Shown piece by piece: positions 35,494 to 44,731 of a DNA stretch of 64,000 nucleotides; the first letter of the stretch is position 1; every line of letters starts with the position of its first letter. The stretch covers positions 62,001 through 126,000 of the forward strand of contig CAILKO010000023.1 in the NCBI GenBank assembly GCA_903834835.1. The letters are read 5' to 3'. Made by a program: the position numbers and the translations under genes. Under the pieces are notes generated by a model, which saw nothing but the letters and a program-made list of their open reading frames with translations, had not been told where the DNA came from and did not search any database. Origin of the DNA: an uncultured Pseudomonadota bacterium (GTDB taxonomy: Bacteria; Pseudomonadota; Gammaproteobacteria; Burkholderiales; SG8-39).

Positions 35494-36166
35494 ACCGTTC
35501 GCCCTGCGGAGCGCCCGAATGCTGCGAGGCATAGAGGGCCACCCGCTCCATCTTCTGCCGGAACGAGTCTTCCTGCAGCTTCAGCACAATCCGCATACCC
35601 ATCCTTGACTGGAACAGCTTGAACGTCCTTGCCAGTCCCGTGCGCCGGTTCTCCGGGATGCTTGCATAGGGAAGATCTTCGTAGAGCAGCACGTGGCCGA
35701 ACCCGGTCAGCCAGTCCAGATTCTGGCGTACCGCGAGCAGCGTTGCGAGATGATTGCGGTGCGCACCGATTGCCATCGGACAGAAAAGACGCAGCGAGCG
35801 CCCGTGCTCACGTGCCCGTATCGTGGAGAGCAGATCGAGCAGAGGGGGGCTCAGCAACGCAACATCAGCGCTGATACCCCCCAAGTCAAAAGGGCGCGCC
35901 CCGCGCGCGGGCGGATCGAGCAGACCGAGATCATGCCGCGTCAGACCGCTCAGCGCCGCAAAGCGCCGATCTTCAGTATCCCGCAGGCGCGTCACTGCTC
36001 GTATTCGTGCGTCCTCGTCTGCCGGTAGCAGCAGTCGTGCCGTCACGCTGCGGCTGCGGGTAAAGATATTGACGAGATGCCCGCCGCGGCCTGCGGCAAT
36101 CTGCCCGCCCAGGGAGAAGCAGACGTCGTCATGATGCGGCGAAAGGTACACATCACAGGGACGCAT
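35393..36166 (-). CDS. PIG-L family (LmbE-like) deacetylase
   Basis: 257-residue zinc hydrolase that removes N-acetyl groups from sugars or related molecules. The metal motif LSPHHDDVCFSLGG begins at residue 8; the third ligand His is in IGAHRNHLATLLAV. ATG with an AGGT ribosome-binding site. Next to a glycosyltransferase, it could work on the same glycan or glycoside, although the two are convergent rather than co-transcribed. Confidence 0.85.
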   Translation of the reverse strand: MRPCDVYLSPHHDDVCFSLGGQIAAGRGGHLVNIFTRSRSVTARLLLPADEDARIRAVTRLRDTEDRRFAALSGLTRHDLGLLDPPARGARPFDLGGISADVALLSPPLLDLLSTIRAREHGRSLRLFCPMAIGAHRNHLATLLAVRQNLDWLTGFGHVLLYEDLPYASIPENRRTGLARTFKLFQSRMGMRIVLKLQEDSFRQKMERVALYASQHSGAPQGERFTPAAGEVQVPHEAWWRVRGSTSFARPVRASEP

Positions 36167-36218
36167 CGTTACCTTTCTGAACGCATTGTCCCGCGCCTGC
36201 CCGGCGCGGGTTCCCCGA

Positions 36219-37190
36219 CTATTTGCTGATCGCGGCTAGACGGGCGACGAGTTCACGGTAGGTTTTCAGATCGCGAACCACGGTCTCACGAAGCGCTGCG
36301 CCGGAACCCCACGACGCCGCGATTCCCGCGCGGTTCAGCTGGTCGCGCACATCGGGCAGATCCAGTGTGCCGCGGAACGCGGCGCTCAACTGTGCAACCG
36401 GCTGCGCCGGGGTTGCCGCAGGTGCGAAAAGTCCTACCCAGACGTCGACATCGTAACCCCTGACGCCGGCTTCAGCCAGCGTCGGAACATCCGGCAGCGT
36501 GCCATCGCGCGAACTGCCGGCAATCGCAAGCGCCTTCAGCTTTCCTCCCTGAATAAAGCCCGTAACCGATCCGAGGCTCAGGATCGCTGCGTGGACGTCC
36601 CCTGAAACCAGCGCCGCTCCCACTTGCGGATTGCCCTGATACGGGACATGCCGTATGGAAGTGCCGGTGAGCCCCTTGAAGAGTTCCATCGCCAGCATGA
36701 AATTGGCAGAGCTTGAACCGTAGTTCAACTCTCCCGGCCGGGCCTTCGCATAGCGGACGAATTCAGCGACATCCCTGACCGGAATCCCTGCGTTCACCAC
36801 CAGAACCGACGAAAATCGGGCCAGCATTGCCACTGCTTCGAAATCAGTCAGCGGATCATAGGACGCACCGGTCTGTACAACAGGCGTGATGGCCATGTGG
36901 CCGTTCGACGCGGCCACCACGGTGTAGCCGTCGGGCGTTGCGCTCGCTGCCTGGCGAGCCGCGATCATGCCGTCCGCCCCGGGGCGAAGCTCGACAACCA
37001 GCGGTTGCCCGAGGAGCGGCTGGATCCTGGCGCCGATCACGCGCAAGCCGACGTCGATCGCGGAACCTGCGGGCGTGCCGATAAGCACCTTCACCGGACG
37101 GGACGGATAGCCCTGTGCGCAGCAAAGCGAACAGAAGCCGGCAACAAGAAGCGCACCGATGCCGGTGCGCAGATAGAGACGGGGCTGCAT
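36219..37190 (-). CDS. Tripartite tricarboxylate transporter (Bug) receptor
   Basis: Periplasmic solute-binding protein of the TctC/Bug type, 323 residues. Signal peptide ending near CCAQG (residue 27), then YPSRPVKVLIGTPAGSAIDV, PDGYTVVAASNGHM and FEAVAMLARFSSVLVVN. It diverges from the other two Bug proteins of the window: the VPYxxGG loop is IGTPAGS. No TctA/TctB membrane genes accompany it. Ligand unknown, probably a carboxylate. Divergent from the AMP-ligase, 155 nt apart. Confidence 0.9.
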   Translation of the reverse strand: MQPRLYLRTGIGALLVAGFCSLCCAQGYPSRPVKVLIGTPAGSAIDVGLRVIGARIQPLLGQPLVVELRPGADGMIAARQAASATPDGYTVVAASNGHMAITPVVQTGASYDPLTDFEAVAMLARFSSVLVVNAGIPVRDVAEFVRYAKARPGELNYGSSSANFMLAMELFKGLTGTSIRHVPYQGNPQVGAALVSGDVHAAILSLGSVTGFIQGGKLKALAIAGSSRDGTLPDVPTLAEAGVRGYDVDVWVGLFAPAATPAQPVAQLSAAFRGTLDLPDVRDQLNRAGIAASWGSGAALRETVVRDLKTYRELVARLAAISK

Positions 37191-37345
37191 GACCTGCTGC
37201 TCTCCTTCGATTCAAGACGAGGCGTAACGAGACGTACATTGCGGGAAATTCTCTTCGGACGTTATTATCTGCGACTGATGAATGCATGCACAGAGCGCCG
37301 CAAGATCGCCGCACGAATCCCGCCGTCCTATTCGAGTCCTGAAAC

Positions 37346-38788
37346 ATGAATGTCACCGAATGCCTGCGCGAACAGGCGCAACGCACGCCCGACGCCATTG
37401 CGGTGGTAAGGCATGGCAACGTGCCCGTCTCTTACCGCGATCTCGACCGCAGCATCGATCTCGCCGCGTCCCGCGCGCTTGCACTGGACCTGCGTCCGGG
37501 CATGACGGTGGCGCTTTCCTCGTACGTGAAGGGCGGTGGCGACCCCTATGCCTTCCTGGTACTCAGCCTCGCTTTTGCCCGCATCGGCGTCGCCACCGGT
37601 TCACGGTTGCTGCCCGCGAAACACCGCGACCGAAGCATCGCGATCGGTCCGACACAGAGCACGGACGAACTTTCGGCCGGCGCAGAATGGTATGCGGTAC
37701 CCGAATCCGGCATGCATGTCGACCCTGCTCCGATCCATCAGGATCCGTCTGCCATCTGCCGCATCTTTCCGTCCTCGGGAACGACAGGATTGCCCAAACA
37801 CGTCGCGGTCACTCATGAGATGGTGTGGCGGCGGATCGAGCGGCGGCGCGAGGGCATGCCCTTCTCGTCAAGTTTGTGCCTCATGTCGGCGATCGGGCAT
37901 GCAAACCACTACTGGTTCCGGGATGCGCTCAATTGCCTTTCACTCGGCGGCAAGCTCGTACTCACGCCGTTCCTGAAGACTGCCCCTGAACACCGCATCA
38001 ATTACCTGATCGCACCACCGAATATGATCGAACGCATCCTGCAGAATCGTGCACCGGATGCCGGTCCCGACCCCTGGCTGGAGACTGTTGAGATCGGCGG
38101 TGCGCTTCTTTCGCCGGAACTGGCGAACCAGGTGCGCGAGCGGCTGTGCGAAAACATCTACTGTTCCTACGGATCCACCGAGGCGGGCCCCGTCGCGCGT
38201 GGTCCGTTCCGGTTACTTGAGCACCATCCCGGGGCAGTCGGATTTCTCGATCCCGGCGTCCAGATGCAGGCTGTCGACGACGATGATCAGATCCTTCCGC
38301 CGGGAAGCACCGGCCGGCTCCGTATCCGCAGCGATTCCTGTGTGACATCCTACTTCGACGACCCGCAAGCCACGGCCCAGTACTTCCGGGACAGCTGGTT
38401 CTACCCTGGCGATCTCGGTTCTGTCGCGCCCGATGGAATGCTCACCATCGCCGGCCGGGTGGACGAAATCATCAACCGCGGCGGCAACAAGATCAGCCCG
38501 GTCGCCATCGATGCAGTGCTCCGCGGTGTGCCGGGCATCCGCGACGCGGCGGCTTTCGGCATGCCTCGCGCGAACGGCCGTACGGAGATATGGGCGGCAA
38601 TCGTCGTAGGGGATGAAACCTCCCCCAAGGACACGCTGCGCAGCACCTGCCGCGCAGCGCTCGGCGCCAACGCTCCGACCACCTATATCAGAATGAAGAA
38701 AATTCCGCGCAACGAGATGGGCAAGGTCGTACGCCACGAACTCGTGCGCATCGCGCAGATGGCGCGCAATGACTCGTCCGGATCCTGA
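37346..38788 (+). CDS. AMP-dependent acyl-CoA synthetase/ligase
   Basis: 480-residue ANL-superfamily enzyme, at the short end for the family. P-loop FPSSGTTGLPKH, A5-like YGSTEAGP, WFYPGDLG, hinge GRVDEIINRGGNKISP and the C-terminal catalytic lysine in IPRNEMGKVVRHEL. It should adenylate a carboxylic acid and pass it to CoA. It stands between two Bug receptors, which suggests a link between uptake and CoA activation of the same acid (inference). ATG at 37346. Confidence 0.88.
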   Translation: MNVTECLREQAQRTPDAIAVVRHGNVPVSYRDLDRSIDLAASRALALDLRPGMTVALSSYVKGGGDPYAFLVLSLAFARIGVATGSRLLPAKHRDRSIAIGPTQSTDELSAGAEWYAVPESGMHVDPAPIHQDPSAICRIFPSSGTTGLPKHVAVTHEMVWRRIERRREGMPFSSSLCLMSAIGHANHYWFRDALNCLSLGGKLVLTPFLKTAPEHRINYLIAPPNMIERILQNRAPDAGPDPWLETVEIGGALLSPELANQVRERLCENIYCSYGSTEAGPVARGPFRLLEHHPGAVGFLDPGVQMQAVDDDDQILPPGSTGRLRIRSDSCVTSYFDDPQATAQYFRDSWFYPGDLGSVAPDGMLTIAGRVDEIINRGGNKISPVAIDAVLRGVPGIRDAAAFGMPRANGRTEIWAAIVVGDETSPKDTLRSTCRAALGANAPTTYIRMKKIPRNEMGKVVRHELVRIAQMARNDSSGS

Positions 38789-38815
38789 TCTAGGGTTGCC
38801 CTCATCTGACGCCGT

Positions 38816-39793
38816 TCAGTCTATCTTCACCCCGCTGGCCTTGATGAGTTTCGCAAACAGCTGAACCTCCTGCCGGATTGCCTCGGCGTACTCCTCCGGC
38901 GTGCTGCCGTGGGTATTGATCGAAACGGCAGCCAGGGTCTGCGTGACGTCCGGTGACGCGAGCGAGGCGCGTATCGTCGTGTTCAGCCTGTCAATGATGC
39001 GACGCGGCGTCCCCGCGGGCGCCAGATAGCCGGATCGCACCTTCATTTCGAATTCCGGCAAACCTGCCTCGGAGATGAGCGGCACGTCAGGCAGAACGGC
39101 TGAGCGGATATTCATGGCTGCTATCGCCCTGAGCTTCCCTGAATCCAGGTGCGGCTTGATGGTCGTGTAGGCGGATACAACCACCGCCACGTCACCGGTG
39201 ACCGCCGCGGGAACGGCCTGCGCGACACCCTTGTATGGGATGTGCGTCATCTTGACGCCAGCCAGCATCTGGAACAGTTCGAGCCCAAGGTGGTGCACCG
39301 ATCCATTGCCGATCGAGCCATAGTTGAGACCCGGATTGGCCTTCACGTAATCGATGAGCTCGCGGATCGACTTCACCGGGAGACTCGTGTTCACCACGAA
39401 GAACAGCGGCGTGGAGGCCGCGATGGTGATCGGCGCGAAGTCCTTGACAGGGTCATAGGGCAGCTTCGGATAGAGCGCGGGATTGATCGCAAGCGGGCCC
39501 GGGTCACCCAGCAGTATCGTGTAGCCGTCGGGCGCGGATTTCGCGACATGCTCGGTGGCCGGTATGCCGGCCCCGCCAGGACGGTTGTCGACCACGATCG
39601 ACTGGCCGAGTATCTCGCTCAACTTCTTGGTCATCACGCGCGTGCTCACGTCGGGCTGACCGCCGGAACCATAAGGAACGACGAATCTGATCGGCCGGTT
39701 CGGGTACTCCTGCGCCACCCCGTCCGATGCCCAGAGCACTGCAAAGGCCTGTATCAGACCGATCAAAACGCAAAAACTTGTCTGCCTACCCAT
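38816..39793 (-). CDS. Tripartite tricarboxylate transporter (Bug) receptor
   Basis: 325 residues from an ATG preceded by GGGAGGGAAA. Signal peptide to about DGVAQ (residue 27), then YPNRPIRFVVPYGSGGQPDV, the PGGAG loop, PDGYTILLGDPG and IPYKGVAQAVPA. It is a close paralogue of 58310-59296, down to the shared SGxKID C-terminus. Solitary, without TctAB. Convergent with the AMP-ligase, 27 nt apart. Confidence 0.92.
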   Translation of the reverse strand: MGRQTSFCVLIGLIQAFAVLWASDGVAQEYPNRPIRFVVPYGSGGQPDVSTRVMTKKLSEILGQSIVVDNRPGGAGIPATEHVAKSAPDGYTILLGDPGPLAINPALYPKLPYDPVKDFAPITIAASTPLFFVVNTSLPVKSIRELIDYVKANPGLNYGSIGNGSVHHLGLELFQMLAGVKMTHIPYKGVAQAVPAAVTGDVAVVVSAYTTIKPHLDSGKLRAIAAMNIRSAVLPDVPLISEAGLPEFEMKVRSGYLAPAGTPRRIIDRLNTTIRASLASPDVTQTLAAVSINTHGSTPEEYAEAIRQEVQLFAKLIKASGVKID

Positions 39794-40174
39794 TTTCCCT
39801 CCCCCCCGAAGCGTTCGATTTCGGCCGGACGCGGCCGCACCCAAGATGATGCTCGAACAGTATAGGCAGAATGGCCCGCCCAGAAACGCTGAGTGCGCGT
39901 TCCCGGACCAGGCATGTCTCACTATTCGAAACAGGCGCACGAATCTCCCGCCCGGCACGGCTGAATTGACGCATCATCAGCGCTCGTTCTGCCGTGCAGG
40001 ACGATGGGGTGAAAGGGATACGGATGCGAAACGGCGCTGTCATTGCATGTATCGGAGGATCCCGGGTCGGCAAACGCCCCGGCCTCCGCATGCCGAGGCT
40101 GCAGGGCGAGTCCATTATGCGGACCGTCGCTGATGCGGGCACGGTGCTGCTCGGGAAAGTGAGCTAGCCCGGCG
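39794..40174. other. Intergenic region, nothing recognised
   Basis: About 380 nt between the divergent Bug receptor and SRAP genes. It should contain promoters for both, but I found no convincing boxes, repeat or RNA gene. Reading frames here have no ribosome-binding site or family resemblance. Confidence 0.5.
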
Positions 40175-40891
40175 ATGTGCGGCCGATTCGCGCGCCATCG
40201 CGACCGCAAATCCTATGCTCGCGCGCTCGGCGTGCCGGTGGAAGGCCTGCCTGACGATGACCCCGCCTGGAAGCCGGCCTACAACGTCTGCCCGGGCACC
40301 GAGATACCCGTCGTGCGTCAACTGCGTGGCGAACCCGCGCGCTTCGCGCGCCTGTGGTGGGGTCTGCTCCCCAACTGGGCGAAGGACCCGAAGGCGGGAA
40401 ACAGGCATGTGAACGCCCGCGCGGAAACAGCTGCCGAAAAGCCGAGCTTCGGGCGCCTGCTGCAGAATCGGCGCTGCCTGGTCCCCGCGGACGCCTACTA
40501 CGAGTGGAAGGCCGTTCCCGGCGGCAAGGCACCGTACTGTTTTCGCCGGGTGGACGGGGCACCGTTCTTTTTTGCCGCGCTGTGGGACGCCTGGCAGAGC
40601 TTCGACGGGATGCAGGAACTCGAAACCTTCGTCACCTTCACAGTCGCACCGAACCGACTCGCGGCACGCGTGCATGAGCGCATGCCGGTCATCGTCCGCC
40701 CCGAAGACCATGCAGCCTGGCTGGATCCGTCCCTGCGCGATACGAGCAGAATCGCCCATGTGCTCGCGACCTATCCGGACGGAGAACTGGCGGCCTATCC
40801 GGTGGACCCTGCGGTCAGCCGGCCGGCCGCGAGCGGCGCGGGCCTGATCGAAGCGACCGGGCCCGCACTCGAAGACACGACTGCGCGTTAG
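40175..40891 (+). CDS. SRAP domain protein (YedK/HMCES family)
   Basis: Recognises abasic sites in single-stranded DNA and forms a protective thiazolidine crosslink through its N-terminal cysteine. 238 residues. MCGRF gives Cys2 after Met removal; Asn80 in GNRHVNARAET, Glu110 in DAYYEW and the His in VHERMPVI complete the active site. The ATG directly before Cys2 is fixed by this chemistry. It stands alone, without SOS genes around it. Confidence 0.95.
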   Translation: MCGRFARHRDRKSYARALGVPVEGLPDDDPAWKPAYNVCPGTEIPVVRQLRGEPARFARLWWGLLPNWAKDPKAGNRHVNARAETAAEKPSFGRLLQNRRCLVPADAYYEWKAVPGGKAPYCFRRVDGAPFFFAALWDAWQSFDGMQELETFVTFTVAPNRLAARVHERMPVIVRPEDHAAWLDPSLRDTSRIAHVLATYPDGELAAYPVDPAVSRPAASGAGLIEATGPALEDTTAR

Positions 40892-40894
40892 CGC

Positions 40895-41995
40895 TCAGCT
40901 GCGCGTATAGAAGCGCCGCGCGTTCGTATCCAGCACCGCGGCCTTCTGCGCGTCAGTGAGATCCTTCGATTCGAGCGTCTCTTCGACCTCGTGCATCGCA
41001 TGTTCGAAATCCACCTCGTGCGGGTAGTCGGTGGAATAGGAGAACGGCTCGATGCCCACACGGCTGGCGAGATAGCCGAGACTGGGATCGACGCCTTCGC
41101 AACCGATCAGCACATTGCCGCTGGTGAGATAGTCGGCGAACGCTTTCTTCGGCACGTTCATGTACGGCAGGCCGACTTCGGCATCGCGTGCCGTGCGATC
41201 GAGCAGCAGCGCGAGCCATGCCGCGCCGCCCTCCAGGAATGCCACCCGCATCGAGGGAAATCGGTCGAAGATGCCGTCGTACACATAGGACACAAGGGTA
41301 TACATGAGCGGCACCGGGTGATGCAGCACATGGGACGGCCCGAGCTTGCCATAGCTGTCCATGCCCAGGCCGTTGTTCGACCCGCCATGTATCGCCAGCA
41401 CGCAGCCCAGCTTGTCCGCCTCCTCGTAGACCGGCCAGTAGTAGTCGTGTCCGAGATGCAGCGGCAGGCCCGTTGCAGGCAGCATCGCCCCCAGCAATCC
41501 GAGCTCGCGCACCGCGCGGCGCAATTCCTTCGCCGCTTCCTGGGGTGACTGCATCGGCAGGATCGCCATGGCATGCAGGCGCTTGTCGCGGCGCTTGTAG
41601 CAGTCGTGCACGTAGTCGTTGTACGCGCGGCAGATCGCGGTCGCGTAGCTCGGATCGCGCAACTTGCCCACGCTCAGCGCTTCGGTCGGGTACAGCACCG
41701 ACGCCGCGGTGACGCTTTTGTCCAGAAACGCGATCCAGTCCTCGGCCGAGCCCATGCGATGGCTGCTCGCATTGATGCGTGGCTTCGCATCCTTGGGAGG
41801 ATCGCCGGGCAGCACGAAATGAAGACCGTCCAGCGTACCGAAGATGCTCGAAATGCTGAACGGAAGAATGGCGCCGATTCCCGATTTTTCAGTGACTGCG
41901 GCGCGTATCGTCTTCGGCAGATAAGGCGCCATGTCCTGCAGGGACTCGATCAGGTGTCCGTCCGAATCGAAAACCGTTTTTTGCGAGCTGCTCAT
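40895..41995 (-). CDS. Amidohydrolase-2 family metal-dependent hydrolase
   Basis: 366 residues from an ATG with GGAG 7 nt upstream. Metal-site motifs: DSDGHLIE at residues 10-17, ILPMQSPQEAAKELRRAV, LAIHGGSNNGLG (His) and FSYSTDYPHEVDF (Asp). Belongs to the larger ACMSD/gamma-resorcylate decarboxylase-like group, separate from the two short amidohydrolases of the window. Likely a decarboxylase or C-C hydrolase on a cyclic or aromatic acid. Convergent with SRAP, 3 nt apart. Confidence 0.86.
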   Translation of the reverse strand: MSSSQKTVFDSDGHLIESLQDMAPYLPKTIRAAVTEKSGIGAILPFSISSIFGTLDGLHFVLPGDPPKDAKPRINASSHRMGSAEDWIAFLDKSVTAASVLYPTEALSVGKLRDPSYATAICRAYNDYVHDCYKRRDKRLHAMAILPMQSPQEAAKELRRAVRELGLLGAMLPATGLPLHLGHDYYWPVYEEADKLGCVLAIHGGSNNGLGMDSYGKLGPSHVLHHPVPLMYTLVSYVYDGIFDRFPSMRVAFLEGGAAWLALLLDRTARDAEVGLPYMNVPKKAFADYLTSGNVLIGCEGVDPSLGYLASRVGIEPFSYSTDYPHEVDFEHAMHEVEETLESKDLTDAQKAAVLDTNARRFYTRS

Positions 41996-42248
41996 TGCCG
42001 ACTCCTCCTGTTTGGATTCAATCGAAGTCCTGCCGCGCCCCTGCCGCATCTGCGCAACCGGTCTTCGTCCCTCACCGCGACCCAAGCACGCGACCCAAGC
42101 GACGCGACCTAAGCTCGTCGGCGCTATCGTAATATGCGGACCACGTGTTGCTGCGCAACAAATGACGCTCTTGCAGGTATCCGCGGTCGGATTCGCGCAG
42201 TGAAACAAGCGCATTCCAGCCGGGTCGCAGGATAAGATCGCGCCCCTC

Positions 42249-42800
42249 ATGGCCACAACCGGGCACACATACCCGCAGCTCCACGCATTGCAAGCCGACA
42301 TCACGACGCTGGCAGTCGATGCAATCGTGAACGCGGCCAATCCCGCGCTGCTCGGCGGCGGCGGCGTCGACGGGGCGATACATCGCGCCGCAGGCCCGGA
42401 GTTGCTCGCCGCCTGCCGCAGGCTCGGAGGCTGTCCCACGGGCGAAGTCCGATTGACGCCCGCCTTTCATCTGCCGGCCCGTTTCGTCATCCATGCTGTC
42501 GGTCCGATCTGGCAGGGCGGCCAGCAGCGCGAACCTGAACTACTGGCATCCTGCTACCGTCGCGCGCTCGAACTGGCTGCCGCCGAGCACTGCACAAGCA
42601 TTGCCTTCCCGGCAATCAGTACCGGCGTCTACGGCTACCCGATCGAGGCCGCCGCGAGGATTGCGATCGCCACGGTGCAGGACTCACTCGCGCTGCGCCC
42701 GGCGATCCGCGAGGTCATCTTTTGCTGCTTTTCGGCCCGTGATCTTTCGATCTACGAGTCGCTGTTGTCCGCACCCGGCCGCACGACGGCGCTGGCATGA
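42249..42800 (+). CDS. MacroD-type macrodomain protein (O-acetyl-ADP-ribose deacetylase-like)
   Basis: 183 residues, a single macrodomain similar to YmdB and MacroD. QADITTLAVDAIVNAANPALLGGGGVDGAIHRAAG carries the ADP-ribose loop with the catalytic Asn/Asp region (NAANP and GGVDGAI), and FPAISTGVYGYP is the distal phosphate loop. Predicted to remove ADP-ribose from acidic residues or to hydrolyse O-acetyl-ADP-ribose. The last 4 bases overlap the TSUP start (ATGA). Confidence 0.92.
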   Translation: MATTGHTYPQLHALQADITTLAVDAIVNAANPALLGGGGVDGAIHRAAGPELLAACRRLGGCPTGEVRLTPAFHLPARFVIHAVGPIWQGGQQREPELLASCYRRALELAAAEHCTSIAFPAISTGVYGYPIEAAARIAIATVQDSLALRPAIREVIFCCFSARDLSIYESLLSAPGRTTALA

Positions 42801-43540
42801 ACGACTCCTGGACGCTACTCGTCATCGTCATCGGCAGCTTCCTGCTCGCCGGCTCGGTCAAGGGCGTGATCGGCATGGGTCTGCCCACGGTTTCCATGGG
42901 GCTGCTCGGCCTCGCCTTGCCGCCCGCGCAGGCGGCCGCACTGCTCGTGCTGCCCGCCATGCTCACGAACCTGTGGCAGATGGCTGTCGGACCGCACCTC
43001 GCGCGCGTCGCCCGCAGGCTGTTTACCCTGCAGCTCGGCGTCTGTGCAGGTACCTGGGCAAGCACAGGCGTGCTGACCGGCACATCGTCCGGCCTTGCAT
43101 CCGGCGCCCTGGGTGCCGTGCTCGTCGCCTACTCCGTCACCGGGCTGCTGGAAGTGCACTTTCACGTTCCACGCCGCATCGAGCGCTGGCTCTCCCCGGC
43201 AATCGGGGTGGCGACCGGACTGATCACCGGAGCGACCGGCATCTTCGTCGTGCCCGCCGTGCCCTATCTCGCTGCGCTGGACCAGGAGCGCGATGAACTC
43301 ATCCAGGCCCTGGGGCTGTCATTCGTCGTCTCCAGCGCCGCGCTTGGCGTAAGCCTCGCAGCCGGTGGCGCCTTCGACAAGGCTTCGCCGCCAGCGATGG
43401 CTGCGGCGCTCGGTGCGGCGCTGGCAGGCATGTGGATCGGCCAGCGCTTCCGCGGACGGCTCGACCCGGCCGTGTTCAGACGCAGCTTCTTCGTCGGCCT
43501 GCTTACCGTCGGCCTGTACATGGTCTGGCGCGCAATCTGA
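42797..43540 (+). CDS. TSUP (TauE/SafE) family membrane transporter
   Basis: 247-residue polytopic protein with about seven or eight hydrophobic segments. GSVKGVIGMGLPTVSMGLLG is the first-repeat glycine/proline motif and GVATGLITGATGIFVVPAVPYL the second-repeat counterpart. Family members export sulfite, sulfoacetate, taurine-derived or other organic anions. Translationally coupled to the macrodomain gene before it, an odd partner. Confidence 0.88.
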   Translation: MNDSWTLLVIVIGSFLLAGSVKGVIGMGLPTVSMGLLGLALPPAQAAALLVLPAMLTNLWQMAVGPHLARVARRLFTLQLGVCAGTWASTGVLTGTSSGLASGALGAVLVAYSVTGLLEVHFHVPRRIERWLSPAIGVATGLITGATGIFVVPAVPYLAALDQERDELIQALGLSFVVSSAALGVSLAAGGAFDKASPPAMAAALGAALAGMWIGQRFRGRLDPAVFRRSFFVGLLTVGLYMVWRAI

Positions 43541-43625
43541 GTCGCGCCAGGCTTGACATGGATCATCCGGCGCCCGGCGCTCCGATGCTAGCCTGCGGCT
43601 CGACCAACACTCTAGGAGAGCCCGC

Positions 43626-44117
43626 ATGCTGCACGAAGTTTCCGGCGACATACTGCTGACCGGCGCGAAAGCCATCGCGCACGGGATCGCACCGGGCGAA
43701 CATTTCGACAGCGGCCTTGCGCTTGCGCTGCGCGAACAGTGGCCCGCAATGGCGAAGGACTATCGTCACTACGCCCATCAGACACATCCCCGTCCCGGCG
43801 AGCTCTGGACCTGGGGCGGCGCGGGCGGGATCCGCATCTTCAACCTGCTCACCCAGGAAGGCGAGCACGGGCACGGCGCCAAGCCCGGACGTGCGAACGT
43901 CGCCAATGTCAACCACGCCCTGCGACGCCTGCGTCATGAACTCGATCGCGGGGAAGTCAAATCCCTCGCCATGCCACGTCTGGCGACCGGCGTAGGCGGT
44001 CTGCAATGGCCGGAAGTCCATGCTTTGATCGTCCAGCATCTGGGCGATCTGGCTTTTCCGATCTACCTCTACACCACCTTTCACAAGGGGCAGAAAGCGA
44101 CCGAACCCGGCGCCTAG
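43626..44117 (+). CDS. TARG1/DarG-like macrodomain protein lacking catalytic residues
   Basis: 163 residues, ATG with AGGAG upstream. SGDILLTGAKAIAHG, IFNLLTQEG, NVNHALRRLRHEL and MPRLATGVGGLQWPEV align with the TARG1 pattern (GDLF..., YLITK, MPRIGCGLDRLQW). From memory of human TARG1, its catalytic Lys84 (LITK) and Asp125 (GCGLD) are here Gln77 and Gly124. A non-hydrolysing ADP-ribose reader is therefore possible. No DarT toxin gene is adjacent. It follows TSUP by 85 nt. Confidence 0.8.
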   Translation: MLHEVSGDILLTGAKAIAHGIAPGEHFDSGLALALREQWPAMAKDYRHYAHQTHPRPGELWTWGGAGGIRIFNLLTQEGEHGHGAKPGRANVANVNHALRRLRHELDRGEVKSLAMPRLATGVGGLQWPEVHALIVQHLGDLAFPIYLYTTFHKGQKATEPGA

Positions 44118-44195
44118 GCGTCGGGCAGCACAGGTTATCCTCGTACCAGCCACTCCAGTCGGGGTGGCCGGTACCCCAACAGGAGGATATCCGTC

Positions 44196-44684
44196 ATGAC
44201 GACCGATTCAGGCCGCAGCAAACCGCCTGCTCTGTACGCCGCCGACACCCCGCCGCGCACAAAACCTTCCAACTATCCTGAACCCTACGCCTCGCGCGTA
44301 CGAACGCGTGTCAAGCACCCGCTCGGCGATCTGTTCGGCCTGACGAATTTCGGCGTCAACCTGACTCGCATGCCTGCGGGCGCAGTGTCCGCGCTGCGCC
44401 ATGCGCACAGCAGCCAGGATGAATTCGTCTATGTGCTCTCCGGTCGCCTCGTTCTGGTCACCGACGCGGGACGCGCGGCGCTGGAAGCCGGGATGTGCGC
44501 AGGATTCAAGGCCGGCAACGGCAATGCTCACATGCTTCTGAACGAATCCGGCGAGGAAGCCGTATACCTGGAAGTCGGCGATCGGTCCGCAGGCGATGTG
44601 GTGTCGTATCCGGATGACGACATCCAGGCGAGCTTCAAAGATGGCAGCTGGACCTTCCTGCACAAGGATGGAAGCGCCTATTGA
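44196..44684 (+). CDS. Cupin-domain protein
   Basis: 162 residues with a good AGGAGG ribosome-binding site. Cupin motif 1 is RHAHSSQDEFVYVLSGRLVLV (two His and a Glu as metal ligands) and motif 2 GFKAGNGNAHMLLNES (His). Similar to small cupins that bind a metal and a sugar- or acid-like ligand; substrate unknown. It ends the macro-TSUP-macro-cupin run, 78 nt after the second macrodomain. Confidence 0.85.
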   Translation: MTTDSGRSKPPALYAADTPPRTKPSNYPEPYASRVRTRVKHPLGDLFGLTNFGVNLTRMPAGAVSALRHAHSSQDEFVYVLSGRLVLVTDAGRAALEAGMCAGFKAGNGNAHMLLNESGEEAVYLEVGDRSAGDVVSYPDDDIQASFKDGSWTFLHKDGSAY

Positions 44685-44731
44685 GCGGCTGCGCGCGGCA
44701 TCCGTTCGAAGAGGAAGACGGAGAATGAAAA

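Noticed and set aside
34702-38788. Small biosynthetic cluster (glycosyltransferase, PIG-L, AMP-ligase)
   Set aside because: The genes are on alternating strands, separated by a Bug receptor, and no carrier-protein, condensation or other tailoring gene is present.
42249-44117. DarTG-like toxin-antitoxin system
   Set aside because: The second macrodomain resembles DarG only in fold; no DarT-type ADP-ribosyltransferase is adjacent and the catalytic residues are missing.
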